NCBI RefSeq assembly: GCF_025318105.1
Contig: NZ_JAOANI010000012.1
Span: forward strand, 1 to 64,000
Direction: 5' to 3'
DNA: 64,000 nt
Source of the DNA: Venatoribacter pacificus
GTDB taxonomy: Bacteria; Pseudomonadota; Gammaproteobacteria; Pseudomonadales; Oceanobacteraceae
A model generated the notes under the pieces. It was not told where the DNA came from. It saw only the letters and a program-made list of their open reading frames with translations, and did not search any database. Positions 51,749 to 60,999 of the stretch are shown here, piece by piece (position 1 is the first letter of the stretch; each line of letters begins with the position of its first letter). Both the position numbers and the translations under genes were made by a program.

Positions 51749-52897
51749 TTATTGGGCGGCCTTGGCAGCAACAATCAAATCAATAAAGTGGTCGAACAGT
51801 GGCGCAACATCGCGCGGGCCAGGGCTGGCTTCCGGGTGACCCTGGAAGCTGAAAGCAGGCTTATCGGTGCGGGCAATGCCCTGCAGGGTGCCATCGAACA
51901 ATGACTTATGCGTCACCTTCATATTGGCTGGCAGCGTGCTTTCTTCTACCGCAAAGCCATGGTTCTGACTGGTAATCATCACCCTGCCGGTTTCGATATC
52001 CTGTACCGGATGGTTGCCACCGTGGTGGCCATGACCCATCTTCATGGTTTTAGCACCCGAAGCCAGGGCCAGCAGCTGATGACCCAGACAGATACCGAAC
52101 ACCGGAATATTGGTCTCCAGAATGTCCTGAATCGCTTTGATGGCGTAATCACAAGGCTCCGGGTCACCAGGGCCGTTGGACAAGAAGATACCGTCCGGAT
52201 TCAGCGCCAGAACTTCGGCTGCCGGAGTCTGCGCCGGAACAACGGTCAGCTCACAGCCACGCTCTGCCAGTAAGCGCAGAATATTGCGTTTAACGCCGAA
52301 GTCGTACGCCACGACTTTGAATTTTGGTTCGGTCAGTTCGCCATAACCTTTACCCAGCGTCCAATCTGTCTGAGTCCAGCGGTAAGCTTCCTTAACGGTT
52401 ACTTCTTTCGCCAGATCCATGCCTTTCAGGCCAGGGAATGCTTTGGCTTCGGCCAGCGCTTTTGCCACGCTCTCTTCAGAATGCGCATCCGCAGCCGCCA
52501 GAATGCAGCCATTGAGGGAGCCTTTTTCACGCAGAATACGGGTCAGGCGGCGGGTATCGATATCGGCAATGCCCAGCACATTGCGCTCTTGCAGGTAAAC
52601 ATCCAGTGCCTGTTCACTGCGGAAGTTGGATGCGATCAGCGGCAGGTCGCGGATCACCAGACCTTTGGCATAAATACCATTGGATTCTTCATCTTCACTG
52701 TTGGTACCGTAGTTACCAATATGTGGATAGGTCAGAGTAACGATCTGGTTGGCGTAGGAAGGGTCGGTCAGAATCTCCTGATAACCGGTCATGGAGGTGT
52801 TGAAAACAACTTCTCCCACTGACAGGCCTTCGGCACCGATGCTGGTACCTTTGAAGATACTGCCGTCCTCAAGAGCTAGAATGGCTGGCGTAGACAA
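51749..52897 (-). CDS. carA: Carbamoyl-phosphate synthase small subunit
   Basis: A 382-residue glutaminase subunit that supplies ammonia to CarB. I place the start at a TTG (52897) with GGGGA about eight bases upstream, which gives MSTPAILALEDGS, matching other CarA N termini; a TTG six codons earlier is possible. The class I amidotransferase motif is PVFGICLGHQLLAL with the nucleophilic cysteine, followed by the catalytic His-Glu near the C terminus (GHPEASPGP). First gene of carA-carB-greA. Confidence 0.96.
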   Translation of the reverse strand: MSTPAILALEDGSIFKGTSIGAEGLSVGEVVFNTSMTGYQEILTDPSYANQIVTLTYPHIGNYGTNSEDEESNGIYAKGLVIRDLPLIASNFRSEQALDVYLQERNVLGIADIDTRRLTRILREKGSLNGCILAAADAHSEESVAKALAEAKAFPGLKGMDLAKEVTVKEAYRWTQTDWTLGKGYGELTEPKFKVVAYDFGVKRNILRLLAERGCELTVVPAQTPAAEVLALNPDGIFLSNGPGDPEPCDYAIKAIQDILETNIPVFGICLGHQLLALASGAKTMKMGHGHHGGNHPVQDIETGRVMITSQNHGFAVEESTLPANMKVTHKSLFDGTLQGIARTDKPAFSFQGHPEASPGPRDVAPLFDHFIDLIVAAKAAQ

Positions 52898-52977
52898 GGC
52901 TAAATCCCCGAACAAAGAATAAACTTGCAGACTACCGCACCGGGCCGGAGGAGGTCAGAACCAGAATCTGCAGTCGT

Positions 52978-53016
52978 AAAAAAGCGGAATGGCGACAAAT
53001 TGACTCCATCCCGCTT
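52978..53016 (-). terminator. Leader terminator (attenuator candidate) of carAB
   Basis: On the minus strand AAGCGGGATGG pairs with CCATTCCGCTT (11 pairs, one G-T), followed by six T residues. It lies about 80 bases upstream of the carA start, facing into it, so it would stop transcription before the operon unless relieved. A competing hairpin, CGCTAT-N6-ATAGCG, lies just upstream. Confidence 0.7.
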
Positions 53017-53065
53017 ATGACTCGCTATGGACTGATAGCGGATTCCGGCGACAAAAAACGATCAC
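53015..53065 (-). promoter_or_regulatory. Possible leader peptide of carAB
   Basis: A 16-codon frame (GTG start, product MIVFCRRNPLSVHSES) whose TAA stop overlaps the first bases of the leader terminator stem. Such placement allows ribosome position to control attenuation. It has no clear ribosome site, so the call is tentative. Confidence 0.25.
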
Positions 53066-53597
53066 CGCAGTGCGTGTATAAACTAACCCTAAATGATACT
53101 GAAAACAGGGGCTTGTGTCCATTAAAGCTGGCGGATTGTGCATCAGTAGCGCACCAACAAGCAGCACCTAAGGCCGCACTTTGTTTTCAGCGCATCAAGA
53201 ACCTGCTCCCCGATATCCTTTCCCCGTAATCAAACGTCCTTCCGTAACGCAGCTCGGCTTGTTATCACTCAAGCGCCGCATCTGAAATATCCTTCCGATA
53301 AGCATCGCAGCTTTACCGGAACCACTCCGGAACAGTATCAATACAACACCGAAAATTAATGATAAAACCAATACTAAATGGCCAGATACATAAGTTTACA
53401 TTTTGTAACATACAAATATACACTTAATATAACTTCACACAGATCCAAATGAGTCATTTCATAGTTGTATATTGAGAGGGAAAACTACTGTCTGACTCAT
53501 TAACAGTTAAAGATATTTTTAAACATTTAAATATCTGACTAATAAGTCAGAAAATAAGGACAACAACAATTAAAACCATAATGAAGAGGTCTGCCCC
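53066..53597. other. Intergenic region between carA and the HapR-like gene
   Basis: About 530 bases with no convincing gene. The right 250 bases are AT-rich and hold several palindromes: ATGAGTCAT, AGATATTT-N8-AAATATCT and CTGACT-AATA-AGTCAG, the last about 50 bases before the regulator start. These may be operators or promoter-proximal structures. Confidence 0.6.
53356..53377 (+). promoter_or_regulatory. Possible LuxR/HapR-type binding site
   Basis: TTAATGATAAAACCAATACTAA has a left half close to the TTATTGATAAA half-site I recall for Vibrio LuxR/HapR operators; the right half is poor. It lies about 220 bases upstream of the regulator gene, where autoregulation would act. Confidence 0.3.
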
Positions 53598-54206
53598 ATG
53601 CCTGTAGCCGTAGATGGTCGTCGTCGTCTGCAACCGGAAGAGCGTAAGCGCTTATTATTAACCAATGCTGTTGAAGTATTTGCCCGCCGGGGAATCGGCC
53701 GTGGCGGTCATACAGAAATTGCCGAAATCGGTGGTGTCTCTGTAGCAACGGTATTTAATTATTTTAAAACCCGCGAAGCGCTGGTCGAAGCCGTTCTGGA
53801 AGAAGTAGAAAGCTTTCTGCTGAATCTGGCCGAGGCCGTGTATGCCGAAGAGGACAACCCACTCGAAGCTATCCGTCTGCACGTCAAAGCATTTCTCAAC
53901 GCCTGTGAAGAAAATCCGGACTACATCAAAGTCTGGCTTGAGTGGAGTGCATCGGTACGGGAAGAAATCTGGCCACAGTATCTGGAATTCCAGAACAAGC
54001 TGCTGGATCTGATTGCCAAACAAATCGACAAAGGCATCAAGAAAGGCATTCTGGAACAGGGTCTGGCACCCAAAGAACGTGCTCGCTGGGCACTGGGCAA
54101 TGCGCAGATGCTGGTATCCATGGTGTTCGATCCGAATGGCAAACCACGCGGTATGGAAAAAATGGTCGAACGTGGCTTCGATCACATGCTTGGCGTAAAA
54201 GCCTGA
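53598..54206 (+). CDS. TetR regulator of the LuxR/HapR/LitR type
   Basis: A 202-residue TetR-fold regulator with an AAGAGG site upstream. The DNA-binding region VEVFARRGIGRGGHTEIAEI-GGVSVATVFNYFKTRE (about 25-59) is nearly the same as in Vibrio HapR/LuxR/SmcR, and KVWLEWSAS (111-119) with REEIWP is the next conserved block. These proteins are master quorum-sensing regulators in Vibrio. The C-terminal ligand-pocket domain diverges. No luxS, autoinducer synthase or phosphorelay gene is in the window. The gene is inserted between carA and dapB, which are adjacent in Pseudomonas. Homology is strong; a quorum-sensing role is inference. Confidence 0.85.
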   Translation: MPVAVDGRRRLQPEERKRLLLTNAVEVFARRGIGRGGHTEIAEIGGVSVATVFNYFKTREALVEAVLEEVESFLLNLAEAVYAEEDNPLEAIRLHVKAFLNACEENPDYIKVWLEWSASVREEIWPQYLEFQNKLLDLIAKQIDKGIKKGILEQGLAPKERARWALGNAQMLVSMVFDPNGKPRGMEKMVERGFDHMLGVKA

Positions 54207-54231
54207 GCATCTGAGTCAAAACTCAGACAAT

Positions 54232-54258
54232 AAAAAGCCGCTCACTGAGCGGCTTTTT
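54232..54258. terminator. Bidirectional terminator
   Basis: AAAAAGCCGCTCA / TGAGCGGCTTTTT between the convergent regulator and dapB genes. Confidence 0.93.
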
Positions 54259-54273
54259 ATTCAATGCCGGGCG

Positions 54274-55077
54274 TCAGAAGCCCAACACATCCTGCATATC
54301 ATAAAGGCCATTTGGCTGAGTGCTCACCCATTTAGCGGCGCGTACTGCGCCTTTGGCAAAGGTCATACGGCTTTGTGCTTTGTGCGTTACTTCCACACGC
54401 TCACCTTCGGTGGCAAACATCACGGTATGATCGCCAACCACGTCCCCCCCACGAATGGTTTCAAAACCAATCTGTTTCTGTGGACGCGCGCCGGTATAGC
54501 CTTCTCGACCATAAACCGCGACTTCTTTTAAATCCCAACCGAGGGTTTCTGCAACGACTTCACCCATACGTAATGCGGTTCCGGATGGTGCATCGACTTT
54601 GTGACGGTGATGCATTTCCACCACTTCGATATCGCTGTCTTCACCCATAACGGAGGCGGCCATACGCAGCAGGTTCAGACACAAATTCACACCGACCGAA
54701 TAATTCGGCGCGAACACAATGCCCATATCAGCGGCTGCCACTTTCATTTCCGCTTTTTGTTCGTCACTCAGGCCCGTGGTGCCAATCACAATGCCCTTCC
54801 CGGCCTTACGGCACAGTTCGATATTGGCCATCGTGGCTTCTGGCGCTGTAAAGTCGATCAGCACATCAAACTGATCCAGCACGGCTTCAACAGAAGTTGC
54901 CGCAACAACATTAAGCGTAACGCCCAAACCAGCAATGGCACCGGCATCAACGCCCGCCAGCGGATCATCGGCCAGAACGATGGCTGCTCCAAGTTCTGCG
55001 TCGTCAGCATTACGGACTGCTTCGATCAGCACCCGTCCCATACGTCCGGCAGCACCGGTAATTGCAATGCGTGTCAT
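54274..55077 (-). CDS. dapB: 4-hydroxy-tetrahydrodipicolinate reductase
   Basis: A 267-residue DapB of the lysine/diaminopimelate pathway. The NAD(P)H motif is ITGAAGRMGRVL, and the substrate and catalytic block is VEMHHRHKVDAPSGTALRMGE. Normal length. It is 105 bases downstream of dnaJ. Confidence 0.98.
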   Translation of the reverse strand: MTRIAITGAAGRMGRVLIEAVRNADDAELGAAIVLADDPLAGVDAGAIAGLGVTLNVVAATSVEAVLDQFDVLIDFTAPEATMANIELCRKAGKGIVIGTTGLSDEQKAEMKVAAADMGIVFAPNYSVGVNLCLNLLRMAASVMGEDSDIEVVEMHHRHKVDAPSGTALRMGEVVAETLGWDLKEVAVYGREGYTGARPQKQIGFETIRGGDVVGDHTVMFATEGERVEVTHKAQSRMTFAKGAVRAAKWVSTQPNGLYDMQDVLGF

Positions 55078-55182
55078 GTAAAAATACCCAGACAGAATTT
55101 CAGAATGGCGCTAAGGATATAGCGATTCGGCAGGAGATGCGAGGCGCAGCCCTAAGGCTGCGCCTGCAGGGTTTAAAGCCGC

Positions 55183-56301
55183 TCAGATTTCTTCAAAGAA
55201 CTTCTTCACGCCTTCAAACCAGCTTTTCTTCTGTGGCGAGTGTTTCTCACCGGTCAGAGAAGCCTGGAACTTCATCAGCAGATCTTTCTGCTCAGCGTTG
55301 AGGCTGACCGGTGTCTCGACCTGCACACGGCACAACAGATCACCAGCCGGGCCACCGCGGACCGGCAGCACACCCTTTCCACGCAGACGGAACTGCTTAC
55401 CACTTTGGGTTTCTGCCGGAATTTTCAGCTTCACCCGCCCATCCAGTGTCGGCACTTCCAGCTCTGCACCCAGCGCCGCATCGACGATGCTGATCGGTAC
55501 TTCGCAATACAGGTTGCGACCATCACGATGGAACAACTTATGCTCCAGCACACTGACCTGTACATACAGATCACCGGCAGGGCCGCCCATGGCTCCCGCT
55601 TCACCTTCACCGGACAAACGGATACGGTCGCCGGTATCCACACCGGCCGGAATTTTAACCGACAGCGTTTTGGTTTCTTCTTTAACGCCACGTCCATGAC
55701 AACTGGTGCATGGATCTTCGATCAGCGTGCCCTGACCACGACAGCTCGGACAGGTTTGCTGCACCGAGAAAAACCCTTGCTGCATACGCACCTGACCAGC
55801 ACCATGACAGGTGTTACAGGTCTTAGGCGTTGTTCCTGGTTTGGCACCACTGCCATCACAGGTAGTACAGGCGGTCAGCGTTGGAATGCGGATTTTTTTC
55901 TCCACGCCCCGTACCGCCTCTTCCAGCGTCAGCTCCATGGTGTAACGCAGGTCGGAACCACGCTGCGGTCCTCCGCGCGAGCCACGACCACCACCACCAA
56001 AAATATCGCCAAATACATCACCGAAAATATCGCTGAAGTTAGCACCGCCACCGCCAAAGCCGCCACCGGCCTGACCATCCACACCGGCATGACCGTACTG
56101 ATCATAAGCCTGACGCTTCTGCTCATCGCCCAGCACTTCGTAAGCTTCGGTTGCCTCTTTAAACTTGGCATCGGCATCTTTATCGTCCGGATTACGGTCC
56201 GGGTGATATTTCATCGCCAGCTTACGATACGCTTTTTTCAGTGTTGGCCCATCGACGTCCTTACTGACACCAAGAACCTCGTAATAATCTCGTTTAGACA
56301 T
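55183..56301 (-). CDS. dnaJ: Chaperone protein DnaJ
   Basis: A 372-residue Hsp40 co-chaperone. The J domain (1-70) has the HPD motif in MKYHPDRNPDD. A Gly/Phe-rich linker follows, then four CxxCxGxG zinc repeats (CTTCDGSG, CNTCHGAG, CPSCRGQG, CTSCHGRG) and the C-terminal substrate domains. It stimulates the DnaK ATPase and lies downstream of dnaK. Confidence 0.98.
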   Translation of the reverse strand: MSKRDYYEVLGVSKDVDGPTLKKAYRKLAMKYHPDRNPDDKDADAKFKEATEAYEVLGDEQKRQAYDQYGHAGVDGQAGGGFGGGGANFSDIFGDVFGDIFGGGGRGSRGGPQRGSDLRYTMELTLEEAVRGVEKKIRIPTLTACTTCDGSGAKPGTTPKTCNTCHGAGQVRMQQGFFSVQQTCPSCRGQGTLIEDPCTSCHGRGVKEETKTLSVKIPAGVDTGDRIRLSGEGEAGAMGGPAGDLYVQVSVLEHKLFHRDGRNLYCEVPISIVDAALGAELEVPTLDGRVKLKIPAETQSGKQFRLRGKGVLPVRGGPAGDLLCRVQVETPVSLNAEQKDLLMKFQASLTGEKHSPQKKSWFEGVKKFFEEI

Positions 56302-56468
56302 ACTTCACCTGTTTTTTGGTCTGCCACCCGGAAGCTGCTCCACTCTGGCGACAGGAACAAACCCAGCACGCATTTCTGCGCTTCTGACGTGTTGTGATAA
56401 CAAAGCAAAACGCGACAGCTTCCGAAAGAAAACTGCCGCGTTCGCTTAACGACTGATGCAGCCGTTAA

Positions 56469-58373
56469 TTACTTGTCTTTAACTTCTTCGAACTCGGCGT
56501 CAACAACGTCATCATCCTGATTACCGGACTGACCTTCTGCACCACCCTGCTGAGGCTGAGCCTGCTCGGCGTACAGACGCTGTGCCAGTGAGCTGGACGC
56601 TTCAGTCAGAGCCTGAGTTTTGGCTTCGATGTCTTCTTTATCGGTGCCTTTAATAACCGCTTCCAGATCAGCGATGGCTTTTTCGATGGCGGTTTTCTCG
56701 TCATCGGTTACCTTGTCCTTCGCGTCTTCCAGAGTCTTCCTGGTCGCATGAATCAGGCCATCGGCGGTGTTACGCGCTTGCACCAGTTCTTCAAACTGAC
56801 GGTCAGCATCCGCATTCGCTTCAGCATCGGCTACCATTTTTTCAATCTCATCATCGCTCAGACCTGAAGAAGCCTTAATGACGATGGACTGCTCTTTACC
56901 GGTTGCCTTGTCTTTCGCGCTTACGTTCAGAATACCGTTAGCATCGATGTCAAAGGTCACTTCAATCTGTGGCATACCGCGCTGTGCTGGCGGAATATCG
57001 GCCAGATCAAAACGACCCAGTGATTTATTCTGCGCAGCCTGCTTACGCTCACCCTGAACCACGTGAATGGTTACTGCCGTCTGGTTGTCATCAGCGGTTG
57101 AGAACACCTGAGATTTCTTGGTTGGAATCGTGGTGTTTTTCTCAATAACCGCCGTCGCAACGCCACCCATGGTTTCGATACCCAGAGTCAGCGGAGTTAC
57201 GTCCAGCAGCAGTACGTCTTTTACATCACCGGACAGTACAGCACCCTGAATAGCAGCACCAACGGCTACAGCTTCATCCGGGTTCACGTCTTTGCGTGGC
57301 TCTTTACCGAAGAAGTCTGCAACGCTTTTCTGTACCAGTGGCATACGGGTCTGACCGCCAACCAGAATTACTTCATCGATCTCACCAGAGCTCAGGCCAG
57401 CGTCTTTCAGTGCGATGCGGCAAGGCTCCAGCGAGCGGGTAACCAGCTCTTCGACCAGAGACTCCAGCTTGGCGCGGGTGACTTTCACATTTAAGTGCTT
57501 AGGACCCGTCGCATCGGCCGTGATGTACGGCAGATTAACATCAGTCTGTTGCGCAGAAGACAGTTCAACTTTGGCTTTCTCTGCCGCTTCTTTCAGACGC
57601 TGCAGGGCCAGTGGGTCGTTGTGCAGATCGATGCCGCTTTCTTTCTTGAACTCAGCTGCTAAATATTCGATCAGACGCAGGTCAAAGTCTTCACCGCCAA
57701 GGAATGTATCACCGTTGGTTGCCAGTACTTCGAACTGTTTTTCGCCATCGACGTCAGCCACTTCGATAATGGAAATATCGAAGGTACCACCCCCGAGATC
57801 GTATACCGCGATGGTGCGATCGCCGCCTTCTTTATCCATACCATAAGCCAGTGCCGCAGCGGTTGGCTCGTTGATGATACGTTTAACTTCCAGGCCCGCG
57901 ATTTTACCGGCGTCTTTGGTTGCCTGACGCTGGGAATCGTTAAAGTAAGCCGGTACGGTAATAACCGCTTCAGTTACTTTCTCGCCCAGATAATCTTCTG
58001 CGGTTTTCTTCATTTTCTTCAGAATTTCAGCAGAGATTTGTGGTGGCGCGTACCTCTCGCCTTTGACTTCCACCCACGCATCGCCGTTATCCGCTTCCAT
58101 GATTTTGTAAGGAACCATGGAAATATCTTTCTGCACCACAGCGTCTTTGAAACGGCGGCCGATCAGACGCTTAACCGCAAACAACGTGTTGTTTGGGTTG
58201 GTAACGGCCTGACGTTTGGCAGACTGGCCAACCAGTACTTCGCCGTCAGCATAAGCAACGACAGAAGGTGTGGTGCGGTCGCCTTCAGAGTTTTCAATCA
58301 CTTTGGTTTTGTCGCCATCCAGGATTGCCACACAAGAGTTGGTGGTGCCCAGGTCGATACCAATAATCTTACC
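56469..58373 (-). CDS. dnaK: Chaperone protein DnaK
   Basis: A 634-residue Hsp70. The start is MGKIIGIDLGTTNSCVA at 58373, with GGAGA nine bases upstream; an in-frame ATG six codons earlier overlaps that ribosome site. The ATPase domain has VPAYFNDSQRQATKDAG and DLGGGTFDISI, and the substrate domain and lid follow, ending in the acidic DDDVVDAEFEEVKDK. It folds proteins with DnaJ and GrpE, both encoded here. Confidence 0.98.
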   Translation of the reverse strand, partial: GKIIGIDLGTTNSCVAILDGDKTKVIENSEGDRTTPSVVAYADGEVLVGQSAKRQAVTNPNNTLFAVKRLIGRRFKDAVVQKDISMVPYKIMEADNGDAWVEVKGERYAPPQISAEILKKMKKTAEDYLGEKVTEAVITVPAYFNDSQRQATKDAGKIAGLEVKRIINEPTAAALAYGMDKEGGDRTIAVYDLGGGTFDISIIEVADVDGEKQFEVLATNGDTFLGGEDFDLRLIEYLAAEFKKESGIDLHNDPLALQRLKEAAEKAKVELSSAQQTDVNLPYITADATGPKHLNVKVTRAKLESLVEELVTRSLEPCRIALKDAGLSSGEIDEVILVGGQTRMPLVQKSVADFFGKEPRKDVNPDEAVAVGAAIQGAVLSGDVKDVLLLDVTPLTLGIETMGGVATAVIEKNTTIPTKKSQVFSTADDNQTAVTIHVVQGERKQAAQNKSLGRFDLADIPPAQRGMPQIEVTFDIDANGILNVSAKDKATGKEQSIVIKASSGLSDDEIEKMVADAEANADADRQFEELVQARNTADGLIHATRKTLEDAKDKVTDDEKTAIEKAIADLEAVIKGTDKEDIEAKTQALTEASSSLAQRLYAEQAQPQQGGAEGQSGNQDDDVVDAEFEEVKDK

Positions 58374-58492
58374 CATTTTCAAATTCTCCATTCATGGCAG
58401 CTTACGCTGCGTGAACTATTAACCGTTGTATTTGTGTTGCTTTCTATATGAGTCCGGGAAACAGGCTTTCAAGGCCTCCGGTAACAATTAAA

Positions 58493-59077
58493 TCAGGCGT
58501 TTTCGTCGATTTGTGGTGCGCCTTTACTCACCACGACCATTGCCGGACGTAGCAGACGTCCCTGCAAGGTGTAACCCTTCTGCATCACGGCAATCACGGT
58601 ATTGGGTGCAGCATCCGGATTTTCAACCATTGCCATTGCCTGGTGAAATTCAGGGTTAAACGCAGAACCGACCGGATCAACGCTTTCTACTTTGAATTTT
58701 TCCAAACCCGCGACCAGACCACTCAGTGTCATTTCCACACCTTCGCGCAGTGCCCGGGTTGATTCATCATCCGCAACGGCGGCCGCCAGAGCACGCTCCA
58801 GGTTATCAACCGTTGCCAGCATTTCGTTGGCAAATTTCTCAACCCCGAATTTGTGGGCTTTTTCCACATCCAGCTCAGCACGGCGACGGACATTCTGCAT
58901 TTCTGCCTGAACACGCAGCACCTGTTCTTTCAGGTTTACCACTTCCTGCTCTGCGGCCACCAGTGCGGCAGTCTGATCATCAGCAGAATCTGTTGCCGTG
59001 GCATCCGCTGCATCCACCAGGGTTTCAGTATCCAGTTGCTCCTGGAGTTCTTCTTGAACTTTCTGCTCTTCCGACAT
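58493..59077 (-). CDS. grpE: Nucleotide exchange factor GrpE
   Basis: A 194-residue GrpE that releases ADP from DnaK. The ATG at 59077 has GAGGAAA six bases before it. An acidic N-terminal region precedes a long coiled coil (VNLKEQVLRVQAEMQNVRRRAE), and the C-terminal beta domain contains NPEFHQAMAMVE and VMQKGYTLQGRLLRPAMVVVSK. First gene of grpE-dnaK-dnaJ, under a sigma-32 promoter. Confidence 0.97.
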   Translation of the reverse strand: MSEEQKVQEELQEQLDTETLVDAADATATDSADDQTAALVAAEQEVVNLKEQVLRVQAEMQNVRRRAELDVEKAHKFGVEKFANEMLATVDNLERALAAAVADDESTRALREGVEMTLSGLVAGLEKFKVESVDPVGSAFNPEFHQAMAMVENPDAAPNTVIAVMQKGYTLQGRLLRPAMVVVSKGAPQIDENA

Positions 59078-59115
59078 GTATCTTTCCTCGGTCACTATTT
59101 TCGAAACTGTCCGCT

Positions 59116-59146
59116 ATATGGGGGACGAATGGATGAGATTCAAGGG
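59116..59146 (-). promoter_or_regulatory. Sigma-32 heat-shock promoter of grpE
   Basis: On the minus strand CTTGAAT and CCCCATAT are separated by 14 bases, close to the CTTGAAA-N13-15-CCCCATNT consensus of RpoH. It lies about 40 bases before the grpE start. Confidence 0.85.
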
Positions 59147-59164
59147 CTGAGCAACAACATTCTC

Positions 59165-59211
59165 TTGACAGAATCAGATACTGTATATAAAAACACTGTA
59201 TATCCATTCAG
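59165..59211 (+). promoter_or_regulatory. recN promoter with two LexA-type boxes
   Basis: TTGACA at 59165-59170 serves as -35. CTGTATATAAAAACAC (59181-59196) and CTGTATATCCATTCAG (59196-59211) are adjoining LexA-like boxes; the second matches CTG-N10-CAG exactly and the first misses one base. They overlap the -10 region and start of transcription, as in other SOS genes. Confidence 0.8.
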
Positions 59212-59226
59212 ATACGGAGCATCCCT

Positions 59227-60900
59227 ATGCTGGCTCATCTGTCCATTCATCAGTTTGCGTTAGTCGACCAACTGGAACTCGAACTGCAACCCGGCATGTC
59301 GGTTATTACCGGTGAAACCGGCGCTGGCAAATCCATTTTGTTGGATGCCCTGGGGCTTGCTCTGGGCGAACGGGCCGATGCCGGCTGCGTCCGCAACGGT
59401 GCCGAAAAGGCGGAGGTGTCGGCCTCGTTTACACTGAATGAACAGGCCCGGCTGTGGCTGCAGCAACGCGATATTCCGACCGATGACGACCTGATTATTC
59501 TGCGCCGCATTATTTCCGCCGAGGGACGCTCACGCGGCTATATCAATGGCCGCCCAGCCTCCGCTAACGATCTTAAAGACATCGGCCAGTGCCTGATTGA
59601 GATTCACTCCCAACATGCGCATCAGCGTCTGCTGCAAAAAGACACCCCGCGTCAGCTACTCGATGCCTTTGGCGGCCTGCAGCTGCAGACAACCGAAGTT
59701 TCTCTGGTGTGGTCCGAATGGCAACAACATGCCAAACGCCTGGCCATGCTGCAGGAAGAAAGCGCCGAAGTCACCGCACAACGCCAACTGCTGACCTATC
59801 AGGTCGAAGAGCTGCGCCAGCTGGCACCGGGCGAAACCGAACTCGAAGAGCTGGAAACCGAACACAAGCGTTTGGCCAATGCCGAGAATATGTTGCTTAA
59901 CGGCCAATACGCGATGGCCGCCTGCTACGGTGACGACAATGGCGAACTGGCGGCAACCCAACTGGCCTATCAGGCCATTACCCGGCTCGACAACATTGAT
60001 GACCAGCACCCACTGCTGAACGAAGCCCGCGAACTGCTAAAACAAGCACAAATCCAGCTGGAAGAAGCCGGGCGTTCATTGCAGCATTATCTGGAGCTGG
60101 TCGATATCAATCCGCATCGGCTACAGCAGGTTGAAAGCCGCCTCAGCGATATTTACAGCATGGCGCGTAAACATCAGATTCAGCCGCAACAATTACATGC
60201 TTACTGGCAGGAACAGGAAGAAGCACTCGCCGGACTGAACCTCAGCGACGACGATCTGGCCGAACTCGAACAACAGGTGCAGGCACTGCAAGCCGAATAC
60301 AGTACGCTGGCACAACAGTTAAGTAACGCACGCCAGACGGCAGCCGCGTGCATGGACAGCGAAGTCGAAGCTCATTTTGAAGCTTTAGCCCTGGGCCGCG
60401 CCCGCTTTATTACGCAGGTTGAAAGCGGCACTGCCGAACATGGCAATAAGCATGGTATTGATCAGATTGCGTTTTTTGTTCAGACCAACCCCGGCATGCC
60501 TGGTGGCCCGCTGGCCAAAGTCGCTTCCGGAGGCGAGCTGGCGCGCATCAGTCTGGCGATTCAGGTAGTTACCGCAGCGGTGAGCGAAACGCCAAGCCTG
60601 ATTTTCGATGAAGTTGATGTGGGCATTGGCGGCGGTACGGCTGAACGAGTCGGCCGCCTGTTACGCACCCTCGGCAAAGACAGCCAGGTGCTCTGTGTAA
60701 CGCACCAGCCACAGGTTGCTGCACAAGCACACCAGCACTATCAGGTCAGTAAAATCAGTGGTGACAGCGCAACCCACACCCAGCTTCGTGAACTGAGTGA
60801 GAAACAGCGCTCAGAGGAAATTGCGCGCATGCTGGGCGGTGTCGATATCACCAAACAGACCCTGGCGCATGCGCAGGAAATGTTGGCGCTGGTCAGGTAG
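59227..60900 (+). CDS. recN: DNA repair protein RecN
   Basis: A 557-residue SMC-like ATPase for double-strand-break repair. Walker A is GETGAGKS (29-36). A coiled coil with many Gln and Glu residues spans the middle. The ABC signature ASGGELARISLAIQ and Walker B LIFDEVDVGIGG are near the C terminus. It has LexA-type boxes upstream and is divergent from grpE. Confidence 0.97.
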   Translation: MLAHLSIHQFALVDQLELELQPGMSVITGETGAGKSILLDALGLALGERADAGCVRNGAEKAEVSASFTLNEQARLWLQQRDIPTDDDLIILRRIISAEGRSRGYINGRPASANDLKDIGQCLIEIHSQHAHQRLLQKDTPRQLLDAFGGLQLQTTEVSLVWSEWQQHAKRLAMLQEESAEVTAQRQLLTYQVEELRQLAPGETELEELETEHKRLANAENMLLNGQYAMAACYGDDNGELAATQLAYQAITRLDNIDDQHPLLNEARELLKQAQIQLEEAGRSLQHYLELVDINPHRLQQVESRLSDIYSMARKHQIQPQQLHAYWQEQEEALAGLNLSDDDLAELEQQVQALQAEYSTLAQQLSNARQTAAACMDSEVEAHFEALALGRARFITQVESGTAEHGNKHGIDQIAFFVQTNPGMPGGPLAKVASGGELARISLAIQVVTAAVSETPSLIFDEVDVGIGGGTAERVGRLLRTLGKDSQVLCVTHQPQVAAQAHQHYQVSKISGDSATHTQLRELSEKQRSEEIARMLGGVDITKQTLAHAQEMLALVR

Positions 60901-60952
60901 ACCGGTGCCAGCACGGCGATACTGACACACAGAAGCGCTAACCGACACGCAT

Positions 60953-60982
60953 AAAAAAAGCAGCCAGTGGCTGCTTTTTTTA
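60953..60982. terminator. Bidirectional terminator
   Basis: AAAAAAAGCAGCCA / TGGCTGCTTTTTTT between convergent recN and fur. Confidence 0.93.
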
Positions 60983-60999
60983 TGCACAACAATACAGGC

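Noticed and set aside
48508..51786. Two long plus-strand frames (428 and 394 codons) opposite carB
   Set aside because: carB is complete and canonical; the antisense products resemble no protein.
53017..53229. A 70-codon plus-strand frame upstream of the HapR-like gene
   Set aside because: It overlaps the carAB leader region, lacks a ribosome site and has no protein-like pattern.
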